In this document: positions 23,277-35,200 of the stretch, one piece after another | Layout of the letters: each line of letters begins with the position of its first letter | Numbering within the stretch: the stretch's first letter is position 1 | NCBI GenBank assembly: GCA_905250125.1 | Contig: CAJNOL010000348.1 | Location: forward strand, 43,449-107,448 | Direction: 5' to 3' | Origin: Rotaria sordida | Taxonomy: Eukaryota > Rotifera > Eurotatoria > Philodinida > Philodinidae | DNA length: 64,000 nt | The notes under the pieces: model-generated | Seen by the model: the letters and a program-made list of their open reading frames with translations, nothing else | Databases searched by the model: none | What the model was told of the DNA's origin: nothing | Made by a program: the position numbers and the translations under genes

Positions 23277-26269
23277 TTTTATTATACGGATAAAAAAATA
23301 CTCTACTGATAAAATCTATGTTTTTCATTGACCAGATCGGAATTTTTTACTGAACACATTCATATTTTTTTTTACTGGTATCAAATGTATTTCTGTCTTG
23401 ATCCTAATTTTAAGTTGTTTAGTTATATTTCCAAATACAATTTCGATCATCGAAGAAAGTTTGGTTAAATACTTGGAAAACTAGTCTTTCTATCCATTTG
23501 ACGAGAAATAATCGTTGATTATTGGATTAGGTATCGAGATATGTTTTCATACTTTTTTTTCAAAACTACTTTAGATTGTCTACATTTCATCTTTTATAAT
23601 ATTTACGTCAAGATAATTGCTCCTCTATCCAAAAGTTTCTTTTTATATGACTATTCAATATGCTTTTGATTGTGTGATGAAGAAAGGATATTTTATTTAT
23701 CGTATTAACCACAATACCGGTTTTTTTCTGTATAAGAATTAATTATATGAGGAAAGTGATAGTATATAGGCGCTACAATAAGATATAGACATTAATCTGA
23801 ATATCAGCAATAACAGATAATGTTCATAAAAACTGAAATGATATACAATATGATTAATGATGAAAGACAGATTATTCCAAAAAGAAGACGTAAATGCTAA
23901 CAATACTCTAATTATTATCTATCATGTAGGTTTTACTAGGTTAAAGACACGCACATTTGAGTAATTTGGTTGCTGGAGTTCATACGACAAGATAATGATT
24001 GCTATCAATAGAAGGAGAACATAAAATATGGACACTGGCGCTATCATAACTGTAAGAACTAAAATTAGATCAATCATTGCATTTCAGCGGGTAGATTTTG
24101 CTACAAGTTCGTTAAAAACCAATTGAAGAAAATTCTTTCCTCATAGTTTTTTGATAGTATTAAACCAAGGTTGATATTTAGTATTAAAATAAGCAAGTTT
24201 AATTGTATTCATATTTGGTTTCAAGATTTCATCAAACAAAAATATAGATAAATTTTCATTTAGCGAAGAATAATACGTAGTTAATTGAAATTTATTCGAA
24301 GATGTACTTATGTCGAAAACAATTATGTCTGATAGATTTTGAAATACTTCTAATGTGATTTGTTCCTGTCTTCAGATAAATACTGTAATTACAATAAAGT
24401 TGTTAAAACATTTTAACAGTCTCATCATTGTGATGTGTATAATAGGAAATTACAATAGAATATAGAATACCATAAAAATAAATAAGTATATCAATGAACC
24501 TAAGAAGTTTTGCAAAAGAAAAGTCGTTTTATACTCATTGTGCCAAATCTTTTTAGATTTAGTGGAATTTCACAAGACTGATGTCTTTCATATGAAATCT
24601 TGGACATACTCAGAAAAATAAGAAAATGTTTAGTACTTTTCATACAAAACTTTCGTAATTCGATCGAATAAAATAAAAGTGTTCTCTCACGAGCTTTTCT
24701 ATGGTTTGGTAGAATACGAACTAGGACTGTATGCTTTGTAGTGAATTTTTGCCTGTAAAAAAGAAGTTTCGTATTTTTTCTAAGAAATCATTTTGTATTC
24801 AGATGATACAAAAGTTGCGTGCTTTTTGAAAATCTTCATATTTCGATAGAACGATAATGGACTTTATATTTTTTCTATCCGATTCGTCAGTGTTCTCTCA
24901 GAAAAGAAAAAAAGCTTCGTGTATTTTCTACCAAATCTTCTCGATAAACAGTAGAAATCAAGGCTCTTCCGAGCCAATATTGCGTGGATGGCATGTCGAA
25001 ACTGTTTCGTGTAACATATTTTCGGTGGGCGATGGTTGAAAATAGTTTCTCATTGACTAAATGTATCAATATTGTGTAATGAGATGACAGTTTTACTTAT
25101 TCATCAGCGTCATAAATCGTTGCAGTAGTTGTGAGCCAGTGTTATTCAAAGTCATGAGACTCGAATTCATGGTATCAAAATATTTGGCACAGAGGCACTT
25201 TACTTTTGTTTCAGTTTTTAATCTTTCTTTGTTTACCTATGTAACACAGAGGTAAACAATTGTTCTCAAGCTTTGATCTCACATAGCGCAGTACGAATTT
25301 TGATCTAATAGTACAGATAGGTAAGTATGGGAATAAAAATATAGTCATAAGCGTACAGGTATAATAGTATAGACGTAAGGGTTGGCATGAAATCCTTGAT
25401 ACGAAGCCTTGATTTCAATGGTTCGTAAGAACCTTGATGCGAAATCTTTTCTATATAAAACCACAGAAAAAGTTTCTTCTTGTTTGTTCACGGGAAGAAT
25501 CATTTTAGTTAGCCTATTTGTTTAGAGCGTAGTTTCTATCAAGAGAAAGAAACTTGCTAAGTATAATTTCAAACTTGCATATTCAATAGAATTACCTTCA
25601 GGGTATAATTAATATTCTTGGTTAGATAATTAATTCAATACAGTAAAAATAAATAAATTAACTAGAACGTTATCATATATAGAGATATGTTTTTTAAATT
25701 GAATCTCTTCTCTTGTTTGAATATTTGTTGCTTTTCAAAGCTTTATAGATGATGCCAAATATCATCATATTGATAACGCAATTACTTGAATTCTGATCAA
25801 AAAATTAATTTGTTTAATAGATGTCTGATACAAACAATAGCGTAGGTGATTTCATCCATTTCTCGAATGCATAAATAGACGTTTTTATCAATGATACAAT
25901 AACATTCAATAACGATGGCAATCAGCAGTTATAATGAACGTCGTTTTCCATCGCAACGAAAGCAATAATTGCAAAAGTAATCGTTTTTTGCCATCTTCAT
26001 ATTGTGATTGCTTCTCCGAAAGCTTACGAATATTTCAATGGTGGATTTTAGCTTGCTCTTAAAGTGGGATCTGGACGAACTACCTATAGGTTATGAAATG
26101 CCTAACGACAAAATTTTCAAAAAACGAGGAAATGAGTTTTATTTTCAAGATCGAATTTGAGTTCATCTGTGAAAATAGTATGAATCGATTTTTTAGTGCA
26201 TCTTTCAATCGGATGTAGTATTAATTGCAGTTATTAAAAAATAAGTTAGATTTTTGAATTTACTAGGTA
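23277..26269. other. intergenic, no gene supported
   Basis: 3 kb. There is a short local repetition of CTTGAT(A/G)CGAA-like words at about 25392-25450. Overlapping frames on both strands at 24857-25069 are low-information and not called. Confidence 0.4.
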
Positions 26270-26277
26270 TGCGACAA

Positions 26278-27342
26278 CAGAGACCGTCATCAGGTCAGGG
26301 CTGCCCTGTACTTCAGGGCAAATTTCTTTTTTTGCCCTGTCCTGTTTGTCCTACAGGGCGATCGAAGAAAAGTACAGAGCAGGACAGGGCAAATTTGTTT
26401 TGCCTTATTAATTTTTCATGTAAGTTTATTTGGAAGCCTTTTTCGAAGCTAAATAGAATCTTTCAAAACATCTATTATCAATGGAATCCCATAAACATCC
26501 ATCAGTCGATGATGAACCTGTCTTTTCAATTGGTTTCATCAGAACTAATGAATTTGATACTCATTCTGATTTATCATTGTACAATACAGTCCTCCCCACT
26601 TTAGAAAAGTTTAACCACGGTTATCACATCAAAAATATTTATAACGCATAGAAAATAAATCGCAACCTCTTGGTAAGTAGCGATGAAAATCTGCAAATCG
26701 ATAAAATGATAGCATTCAGTCAATCACAATCTCTATGTTCATTGATAAATATCTGATTTTTCTGCAGTCATCTTGCTTATTCTTTGGATCCGTACAAGAG
26801 AAGTGAAGATACTGGATTAAAGCAAGTTATTTTTTTTTACAAAGAATAAACTCAAATGACATCACTTTCGCTCGATTATCTTGTAAGTTTTGATCAATTA
26901 TTTCGTTTTCTTTCACTGATAAGATTTTAAATTTTTCCTCATTAATCAAAAATATTTATCAATTTTTATTTTTTTAAATTAGTTATTCAATCTTAATCGA
27001 CTAGAGAAATTTGAAAATAATCTTGACAACTTAAAAAGACTAACGTGGCATCTCAGCAGGATTATAATTATATAAAAATAGTATCGTTTTCATAGAATTT
27101 AAACGAACTTTTGATTATTTCTACGCATGGATAATATTTTGTTGAAATGACTTAAATAAGACATATATAATGAACACAAAATCCATTAGATTTATTCATC
27201 ATGTCATAAATTCACCCTATACTTAAGATTCAATTCAAATACCCTTAGGGCACCCTGCCCTGAAGGCAGGCCAAAAAATATTTTATGTTTTATCGTCCAG
27301 GGCAGGACAGGGAACAAAAAAAGCGCCCTATGACGGTCTCTG
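26278..27342. mobile_element. hAT-type DNA transposon, internally degenerate, 8-bp target duplication
   Basis: 1065-bp element. The ends are CAGAGACCGTCAT at 26278 and its exact inverse ATGACGGTCTCTG ending at 27342. The 8 bp TGCGACAA is present immediately outside both ends (26270-26277 and 27343-27350), the size of duplication made by hAT transposases, and CAG(A/G)G is a usual hAT start. Subterminal regions are unusually GC-rich and carry repeated AGGGCAGGACAGGG / GCCCTGTCCTG motifs on both sides, probably transposase-binding repeats. Interior: a possible transposase N-terminal frame of 56 codons at 26481-26651; no catalytic domain. Perfect target duplication suggests relatively recent insertion. 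Confidence 0.88.
26481..26651 (+). CDS. short frame inside the hAT element, possible transposase remnant
   Basis: ATG to TAG, 56 residues. The text is non-repetitive and polar with a sensible mix (begins M-E-S-H-K-H-P-S-V-D-D-E-P), unlike chance AT-rich frames. It could be the N-terminus of the element's lost transposase, or the captured start of a host gene. No domain recognised. Confidence 0.3.
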   Translation: MESHKHPSVDDEPVFSIGFIRTNEFDTHSDLSLYNTVLPTLEKFNHGYHIKNIYNA

Positions 27343-27676
27343 TGCGACAACGCATCTTGGTGACATGTATGACTGATACAATAAATAAGTGATGGCGACA
27401 TCTGAATCGACAGACAAAACGGCAAAAGTCTTATAGTGGTAAACATTTGCAGAACATGGAGGACAAAAACAAGAACAACTTTATCTGCATTGCAAGTTAG
27501 AAAAAAAATATTACCTTCTATCTTTACGAGCAACTATTATAACAAATCGTTCTTAAACAGTGTTTGGGCATTGTGTAGGTGAATATAACGAACACTGTAT
27601 CTGGTCTTTTTATGTGGTATTTCATTATACATTTAACGTAGAAAAAATTGATAAACGTAATATTTAAGTCAAAACA

Positions 27677-28762
27677 ATGTCTACAATGAACATATTAACA
27701 AAGGGCATTGAACTATTTGAACTAAATGAATTATTTTGTGAAAATAAAAAATCATTTTATCTTTATATTGCAAACTATGCTGCTTCTGATGGTAATGAGA
27801 ACGAACAAGATAATAAACCATTACGTTTCCATAAAATAGAAAATATGATTGATTGTATTTTTTCACCAAATATGTTTTGGAGCTTTTATAATGCAATACT
27901 AAATACAGATATTTGTGATACAATGGAACATTATCATTGCAATGACAAGGATAAAATAATTAAACAAATATTATCCTTAGCATCTGATTATAAGTGTCCA
28001 ACACGTTTACAAGTGAAGCCGTCAGCTTTTGATACACAAAAACTATTGAAACGTTATGGATTCTTTGAATTACCACAAATGAACGATGAATATCAATATA
28101 TTGATTTTTATCATAGTGATAATTTATTAAAATATGATGACGCCAAGTCCGATATAAAAATATATGAACTAGATGATTCGACACAAGCCGATTGTCGATT
28201 GAGAAAATTAGAATGGGGTTATGTTTTATGTGAAAGTTTCGGATTTAGAAATGCTGAAATTCATGGACCATTTTATGCAGATGTATGGAGTCGAGTCGAA
28301 GTCGGACCAACTAAACCGATACGAATGTTTATTGCTGTGAAGGATGATCGGGTAATTGGTGGATGTCACTTAACTTTAGCCAGTGGTATTGCTTGTTTAT
28401 TCAATGTAACAACGCTGAAAAATGAACGTGGAAAAGGTATAGGCAAGGCATTATCACTAACAGCCATGGTAAACGCTAGAGAACTAAATTATCGTTATAT
28501 GACGTTGCAGGCAAGTCGTATGGGTGCACCTATTTACAAAAAATTGGGCTTTAAACCTATTCCATCACCATATAAGTCATATGTTAAAATTGCTACAGCT
28601 GCATGGTATTACAAAATAATCGAAATGCCACTGGCAATGTTTGGTATTCAGCGTTTACAACGACTTATAAATATTATTCAAAAACTATCGAAGAATCTTC
28701 TAGTAGTTATGATGATTGTGATCATACCTGTGGGTATACTCATAGCTAGAATGTTTAAATAA
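27677..28762 (+). CDS. GNAT-family N-acetyltransferase with C-terminal membrane anchor
   Basis: Intronless, 361 residues. The C-terminal half is a GNAT domain: beta-4 strand R-M-F-I-A-V-K-D-D-R-V-I-G-G-C, then L-F-N-V-T-T-L, the acetyl-CoA pyrophosphate loop R-G-K-G-I-G at 251-256, and Y-R-Y-M-T-L-Q-A-S with the terminal I-Y-K-K-L-G-F motif. The N-terminal 150 residues are divergent and may form a second, degenerate GNAT fold. Residues about 341-358 are a hydrophobic helix followed by a short basic end (A-R-M-F-K), so the protein is probably tail-anchored with the enzyme facing the cytosol. The substrate (amine, amino acid or protein) cannot be inferred. The start is the first ATG; a second Met lies three codons on. 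It begins about 330 bp downstream of the hAT element. Confidence 0.85.
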   Translation: MSTMNILTKGIELFELNELFCENKKSFYLYIANYAASDGNENEQDNKPLRFHKIENMIDCIFSPNMFWSFYNAILNTDICDTMEHYHCNDKDKIIKQILSLASDYKCPTRLQVKPSAFDTQKLLKRYGFFELPQMNDEYQYIDFYHSDNLLKYDDAKSDIKIYELDDSTQADCRLRKLEWGYVLCESFGFRNAEIHGPFYADVWSRVEVGPTKPIRMFIAVKDDRVIGGCHLTLASGIACLFNVTTLKNERGKGIGKALSLTAMVNARELNYRYMTLQASRMGAPIYKKLGFKPIPSPYKSYVKIATAAWYYKIIEMPLAMFGIQRLQRLINIIQKLSKNLLVVMMIVIIPVGILIARMFK

Positions 28763-28925
28763 GTAATGGTCAGTTCATATTCATATAAATATTCTAGAAA
28801 TAAGAAAATTTAACTATGTAGTTTTCTTAATAATTTTAACTATGCTGATTTTCAGTTTTTTTTATTATATCAGTGTACGAACCAACTTCCATATATACCG
28901 AATAAATAATATTGATTAGTTATTT

Positions 28926-29464
28926 CCCATGTCGCTAAAACCGGTCTAAAACCGCCGATTAACCGCGGTTAACCATCCGGTTAACTGGGCGCTTAACCGT
29001 TCGGTTAACTGGAGTTAACCGCGGTTAACCGGCGGTTCTTTTTCATGATATATTTTTATTTCTCACTGGATGAGTATTTTTTAACTCTTAGAAAATTGTC
29101 AGATTTAAGTCGAAATCGCGCTTCCCTATATTAGTAAACGTGCTGAAGCCGCCGGTACTAGCCACATCGGCTAATTTTGCTTAATTTACGAGTTTGAATA
29201 TTTCATTAAAGATGCCGCTAGAAAAATCACAATAAGTTAGAACATTAACCAATAGAAAAGTTTGTAGTGTCATCTAAAAAAATGTACTAAAAGAGACTTA
29301 AATTGTTTTTTTTGAGTAAAAAATGATGTTCTTAGAAAGACCAATATTAATTTTACCAAAAAATCGGTCGAAAACTGATGAAAAACAAATGAACCGGTCG
29401 AACCGGCGGTTTTTTCACAAACCGCGGTTAACCGATGGTTTTAATAAAAAAGAAGCGACATGGG
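28926..29464. mobile_element. foldback element with CCGGTTAACCGCGG repeats
   Basis: About 539 bp. It begins CCCATGTCGCT at 28926 and ends with the inverse AGCGACATGGG at 29464. Next to both ends lie dense repeats of ACCGCGGTTAACC and CCGGTTAACC, palindromic motifs that also make each end fold on itself. Similar AACCGG/GGTTAA-rich termini occur in hAT-type MITEs, so that class is my guess. No clear target duplication remains. The 64-codon frame at 29323-29517 is just the inner right part and is not a gene. Confidence 0.75.
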
Positions 29465-31332
29465 TTGTAAATTCTGACTTAGACTTAAAGTATGTATTGA
29501 AAATCAGACTAAGTTAGTTGTCTACAGTTTTGTCACTGACTCGTGTAAGTGAAGTTAGCAGAGAATTTGAGCTTTTCTGCCTAATATTTTTTTTGCAAAA
29601 ATTGTGCTAGACCTTTTGAAGATAGTGTAGAACGGAGAATTTCATGCTTTTATAAAAAACTTTAGGTTTATAGCTTAAATACTTTTTTAAAGTTGTAATA
29701 TGTTTAAGTGTTGTTTATCATATAGAAGTATATACTATTAGGATTCAATATATATGGCAATGATTCTTTCCTATATTTTTTCTCCTGTTGTGAAGCAGTA
29801 ACGATAATTCGTAATGTAAAATGAAGCGTGTTTTAGTGTTATTTGCTTGTTACGAGTATCTCATGTTCTAAATGTAGAGTCAATGGTTATTGATCAGCAC
29901 TAGACAAGCTATAATGTCTTTTCATCAACATATATATGCGAAGCTTTGTATTAATGCAGTCGTACTGTTGCATCATTGATGAAGTAAGAGTTGAAATTAT
30001 TCAGAAGGATTTTCTCAGCAAAGTACAGCGATGACTTCAATCAGAATGATTCGAACTGCACGCACAAGTGAATGTTTTTCCTTTGAATAAGTAGTAAAAA
30101 CTATAACAATAGTCTTTGCCGTTGTTATGTATGTATCAATTCCAGTTATGTGGGCATCAGTTCGAGTAGGTTTGGTTCATATTTAACATAAATAATAATT
30201 TGTTGTTATAGAACAAGAATCAAAAGAGATAAGTACACGAATACTGAATATGTACCCAGTAGAACTGGTACATACTTAGTTGTTGTGATATTCAATAATT
30301 AGAAATTAAACCTCCGAGAATAAGGCTATCATGTTTCAAAAGTTTCAGTATTGTTTTAACTCGATGTTATTCAAACTCTAGTCCATACTCATAGCTTCTG
30401 TCAATGAAGTTTACTGTTTATCTGAAATTTTTGAAACTTAGCTCATACATCTTTGCTTCGAATATTCATAATAGATTTACAGATGACTACCGCATGAGAA
30501 AGATATCTTATTGTTTCTTTCTGACTTTTCACATCTTATCGATATTTATGCGGTTCCAAGATGTTTTCTTGTTTATTTATGTTATTAACATTACTTTCGA
30601 ATTCTCTTGCCAGTAGATAGTCAAAACCTTTTAATAACAATTCTACACACTAGCAAACAAATATTGTTGCGTCCAAAAGGATGTCAAAGTTTTGCTATCA
30701 TTAAAGAGGAAAAAAGAAAGAATTTTTTATGAATTTGTTACGTATGTATATTTTACTCGTCAAATGCAATTTATATATTCAATTTGATAAAATTTATAAT
30801 ATTCAAGCAACTCAGTAATAAGCATATGTACTGAAAATTTTCGAGATTTCACATTTTGTTGTTATGAAAAAATTTAGCTTGAAAATTAGCAGAACGTCAG
30901 AAGGACTTTAGTATCGCAAAAATGAAGAATTTTATTATTCAATGCAAAACTTTTATAATGGATGTGACCGAGCGTACTGTGAAAAGTATTGTTTTGGGCC
31001 ATGATATTGTAGAAACTATTTTCTCACCGTTAAAAAACTCTTGAATATACCTTTAATATACTTATTACATAGAGTTGGATGGATTCTAATTTTTTTTTTA
31101 TTCAACCAAATGAGTATCATTGGATTAAAATCTGTAGCCTTAATAAGAGTATTGAATGTGATGAGAATAACAATCAATACACGGTTATCATCAAAATTTT
31201 GAATGCAACAGAAACGGAAAATTTTAAGTTTCGAATGTCTTTAAGTGCAGAATAAACTTTCCTGTAAATATTTAATTGGTTCTATGAAGATATTAAGTGC
31301 TCTTTTCAACAGAGTATTCAACTCTGTTTTAG
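29465..31332. other. intergenic; possible trace of a transposase helix-turn-helix
   Basis: Mostly featureless. At about 30924-31043 a short plus-strand frame begins M-K-N-F-I-I-Q-C and contains V-T-E-R-T-V-K-S-I-V. This looks like the second helix-turn-helix of Tc1/IS630-type transposases, but it is too short to call. The rest includes the upstream region of the gamma-glutamylcyclotransferase-like gene. Confidence 0.35.
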
Positions 31333-32280
31333 ATGAATATATCTGACTCCACTTCGGAGCCCTTGTTTCCATTAAGTTATCCAGAGTACGTGTACAATTT
31401 CGCGTATGGCTCCAATATGCATCCTGATATTTTAACTGGTCGACGAAAAATTCGGCCAGTAGAATCGATTCCAGGAATATTGGAAGGATGGCAGTTGACG
31501 TTTGACTTACGTGGTATTCCAGCGGTTGAACCATGCTTTGGAAATATTAAAGAAAATCCTGATTCTGAAATTCATGGTGTACTACATAAGATGACTAGTA
31601 AAGAATTTAGACATTTAATGGCAACTGAAGGAGGAAGTGGAATAGATGCAAATGGATATATACCGAAAAAAGTCAATGTGCATGCTTATGATGGTCGTAT
31701 AATTGAAGCCTATGTATTAGTAGTTCGTCAGACAAGTCCAGCTATATTATATCATCATGCAGTGCCTAGTCATCGTTATATTGGTCTTCTACGTAATGGT
31801 GCAACACACTATAATATTCATCCATTATACATTGAATATTTACAATCTTTACCTTCGATTGAACGTAACAAACCTGTCATGATATTAGTTACTATTGAAA
31901 TATTATTACTAACTACATTGTTGTCACCTATTTGGATTCCTGGAATAATTTATTACGTATGTACGAATCAAAAGGCACATGCTCGATCATTCTTTTTTAC
32001 ACTGATGATGACCAATTTATGGCGCATCTATCGTTTTTTTGGCAGAAAGAGAGTTATTCAACCTTATTATTCTGCATCGTTTCCTCGAGGAAGTACACAT
32101 TTCAAAGCAAATACAGAGACCTTTCGTGCTGAAGTACAGATCGATGAGCAAACGTTACCAGATACTGTATCAGATATTTCATCAGAACCGATTTTATCTT
32201 CAACATCTCCTTCACTAATCAAACAACGAAAGATTAATCAAATTTTGGCTGAAGAAGCTGAACAGCAGTATGATGAATAA
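31333..32280 (+). CDS. gamma-glutamylcyclotransferase-like protein with a membrane segment (GliK-type)
   Basis: Intronless, 315 residues. Near the N-terminus the substrate loop reads F-A-Y-G-S-N-M (YGSN at 25-28), the hallmark of the gamma-glutamylcyclotransferase fold. It is followed by G-R-R, W-Q-L-T-F-D-L, G-I-P, V-E-P-C-F-G-N-I and H-G-V-L. The general-base Glu is expected in T-E-G-G (Glu99). These enzymes release 5-oxoproline from gamma-glutamyl peptides. The wording around V-E-P-C-F resembles the fungal GliK subgroup more than animal GGCT. Residues about 181-208 form a hydrophobic helix, then a basic patch and an acidic disordered tail to the stop. So the enzyme domain (1-175) is membrane-tethered, an unusual arrangement for the family's core form. 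The start is the first ATG of the frame. Confidence 0.85.
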   Translation: MNISDSTSEPLFPLSYPEYVYNFAYGSNMHPDILTGRRKIRPVESIPGILEGWQLTFDLRGIPAVEPCFGNIKENPDSEIHGVLHKMTSKEFRHLMATEGGSGIDANGYIPKKVNVHAYDGRIIEAYVLVVRQTSPAILYHHAVPSHRYIGLLRNGATHYNIHPLYIEYLQSLPSIERNKPVMILVTIEILLLTTLLSPIWIPGIIYYVCTNQKAHARSFFFTLMMTNLWRIYRFFGRKRVIQPYYSASFPRGSTHFKANTETFRAEVQIDEQTLPDTVSDISSEPILSSTSPSLIKQRKINQILAEEAEQQYDE

Positions 32281-35200
32281 TAAAAGTATTGTTTACATCG
32301 ACAATGGACTTGCTATTAATATAAACTTTTCTATGAAAACGAAGTTTGATTGAACATTGTGTGTCAACTACCGTACAATTTAAGAACATAGACTACTTTG
32401 ATTTCATTCATCAATATGTAAATACTTGTGATTTCCCTTGCTAATCGAAGTCAGGACAGCGCAATTTTTCATTTAAGTAATGAACAGAATTGAATGATAA
32501 AAAGCTTCTAATCGTATAAGCTCATTATGACTGCAATCACAATAAAACTAAACAAGCAATAAAAAAAACATACGACACACTGTTTGGTTCGACTAAGATC
32601 ATCAATTTAGATATTCCAAAAAGTTAGAGTTTCTGGATTGACATATTAGTTCAATTAATTAATAAACGATAAGCATTGCTCTTCGTACTCGATAGTTCTT
32701 CAAAATGTACGAAAAGTTATGATTACTGAATAAATCACTAGGATGAGAATAAATCTATTTAAAAAAAAACAGATCGATCTGTATATCTTAAATACCAATC
32801 AATCTACTTTTCAGTAATCAAGCTTTTGTCGAAGTAAAATTTTTTTTTTCTTAGATAAGTGCATAATATTAATGAATAAAAATAAATGCAGATTTTTACT
32901 CTCAAACATGTTTCGTGTGATTTATTAAAATAGAAATACTCTTTACAGCACTTTGCTACAATAAATCATAAATGTAAGAAACAGAAAAATTAAAAAAATA
33001 GAACATCAAGCAACAGTCAAAGGTAACGAATAGCCTATAAAGAACAGTAAACTTTTATTTTCTTTTTATGACGACCGAAAATACAGTGTAAAGAGTTCAT
33101 TCTAAGATCATTAGACAGAATATTTTTTTCTCTACGAAACTGCTGACTTGATTTCTTCACATAAGTTGTTCTTGTTGACAAAAACTAAAAAAAATTGGCA
33201 CCTACTCAACTGCGATAGTCAAACAGCACAAAAATGATTAAAAAACTGTTTTTTTCTTGAAACCAGTTACCTCAAAATTTGATATATGTTACAAAATATT
33301 TAATCAATTCTACACCATTTGCTGCTTCGGAATTTTGTGGAAAATATCTAAGAGAAAAATTTTTGGAATGAAAACTCGAAAACATCATAAAGAATCCTTT
33401 TCTGATGGGTTTATACCATTATTTGTTTTTAATTGAAAACACTCTAAAGATTTTCATTGCTTAGTTGAAATGTTACATCATTTTATCTAGGATTAAAGTC
33501 GATGGCCGATTATATAACAATGAACCTTTCATAGAATATGTCTGACTTTTGAAATCACAAATTCCAAAAGTTCATCCAAAGAAATAGTGCTTAATATTAG
33601 TTCTAAAGCATTTACATGTGAATGATACTATCAGAAACCTAAAAAAGAAGGTTTTGAAGTCGTATTGCACAAATTTCTGTGTTTATTAATGCTAAATACT
33701 TTACATTTAGTATCAGACTTGATGAACACAGTCTTGTACAAATCATTAGATATCCGCAGAAAATGTCAAAAGATCGCAGTTGTGCAGTTGAGTGACTGTC
33801 TAACTTTCCTAATACTACTTGCTAACAAGAATAACTTATAATTGAAAAACCAAGTCGACATTATCATAGAAAGAAAAATTATCTATCGAATGAGTTTAGA
33901 ACGGACTCTTTGGACTGTATTTTTGGTCTTTATTAAAAGAACATGGAAGTGTCCAATTGTTTATGAGTCACCAGTAACGTTGGTAATCACCAAATGAAAC
34001 ATATAAATATATTTGGTCTATACCACACTTCGAAAGTGATGAGATTAGGCGACAAAATAGTCTCATGAGCTTAGTTGGTTTGTTCCATTCTATTCTATGG
34101 TATGAATAATGGGTCCCATCTTATTCCATGAGATAATTCGTCTTATATAAAGGTTTTTTCAAGATTTGAATTGACTCTCATGACTTATGGCATTATCCAG
34201 CAATGTGTTCTGATGATTTTCATTCGCCTTCATTGATGCATATCTGAAGAGAAAAATCTATCATCGATAATTTCCTTATGATATTATGTCTCTAAATATA
34301 AGATTTATTAATAAAACAATATCCATTAAAAAAAAAACAAAGATAAATTTAATATTGTTTCTTTAACAAAGGATATACTGTTTTTACAATAATAATGATG
34401 TCTCATTATACCCATAAGAAATGAAATTAAGCTATACAATCAAGAAAATTACGTAACAGTAGTGCAACAAAAATGCATACATAAAAAGTACTATCATGAA
34501 TATGAACATATGATTACACCTTGCGTATGTACTTACAATATTATTTAGTAGTAAGTATTTCTTGTTACAGTTTTTTAGACTATTTAAGAATATTCTCGTG
34601 CATACCAACCAGTATAAACTGCTCCCGTAACAATTATTTGTTATTGACATATAAATAACCAGAGAACGAATTGCACTTTGAAATTGATTTTATATAGGCT
34701 TAATAGTGAATAACTATGCATTGTCACAATGTGAATTTGATAAAATATATGAAATATGTTGTGTATCATCGGTGTCGTTTCTGTAATTTAAACATAGAGA
34801 TGGTGCTGGTGGATACATGAGATATGTTATTATTATTAAATTGAGAAAGATTTATTAAAATTTTTGTATTTGATATATTTCATCTTAAGAGAAAACAAAA
34901 TTTTTTTTTTAATTTCGATTAGTTCAATCTTCTCATCATTTACACAAATGAAAAAAATCACTATTTAAAAAATTCTTATCTCATGTTCAGATTCTCAAAA
35001 AGAAAAAATTGTTTTAATATACTTAATGAATTAAAATTAAGTCAAATATTACAATATTAATAACAATTATCCGAAACAGTTTCGTTGAGAGAAAAACGAA
35101 ATTATAAAATCCTATTCATCTATTCATAATTTCTGAAAATAAAATACTTATATTAACTCTAATTATTGAAATATACTGTTGTTGTTGTGGTTATTCTTGT

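Noticed and set aside
34432..34650. 72-codon minus-strand hydrophobic frame
   Set aside because: Hydrophobicity follows from T-rich codons; no start context or family.
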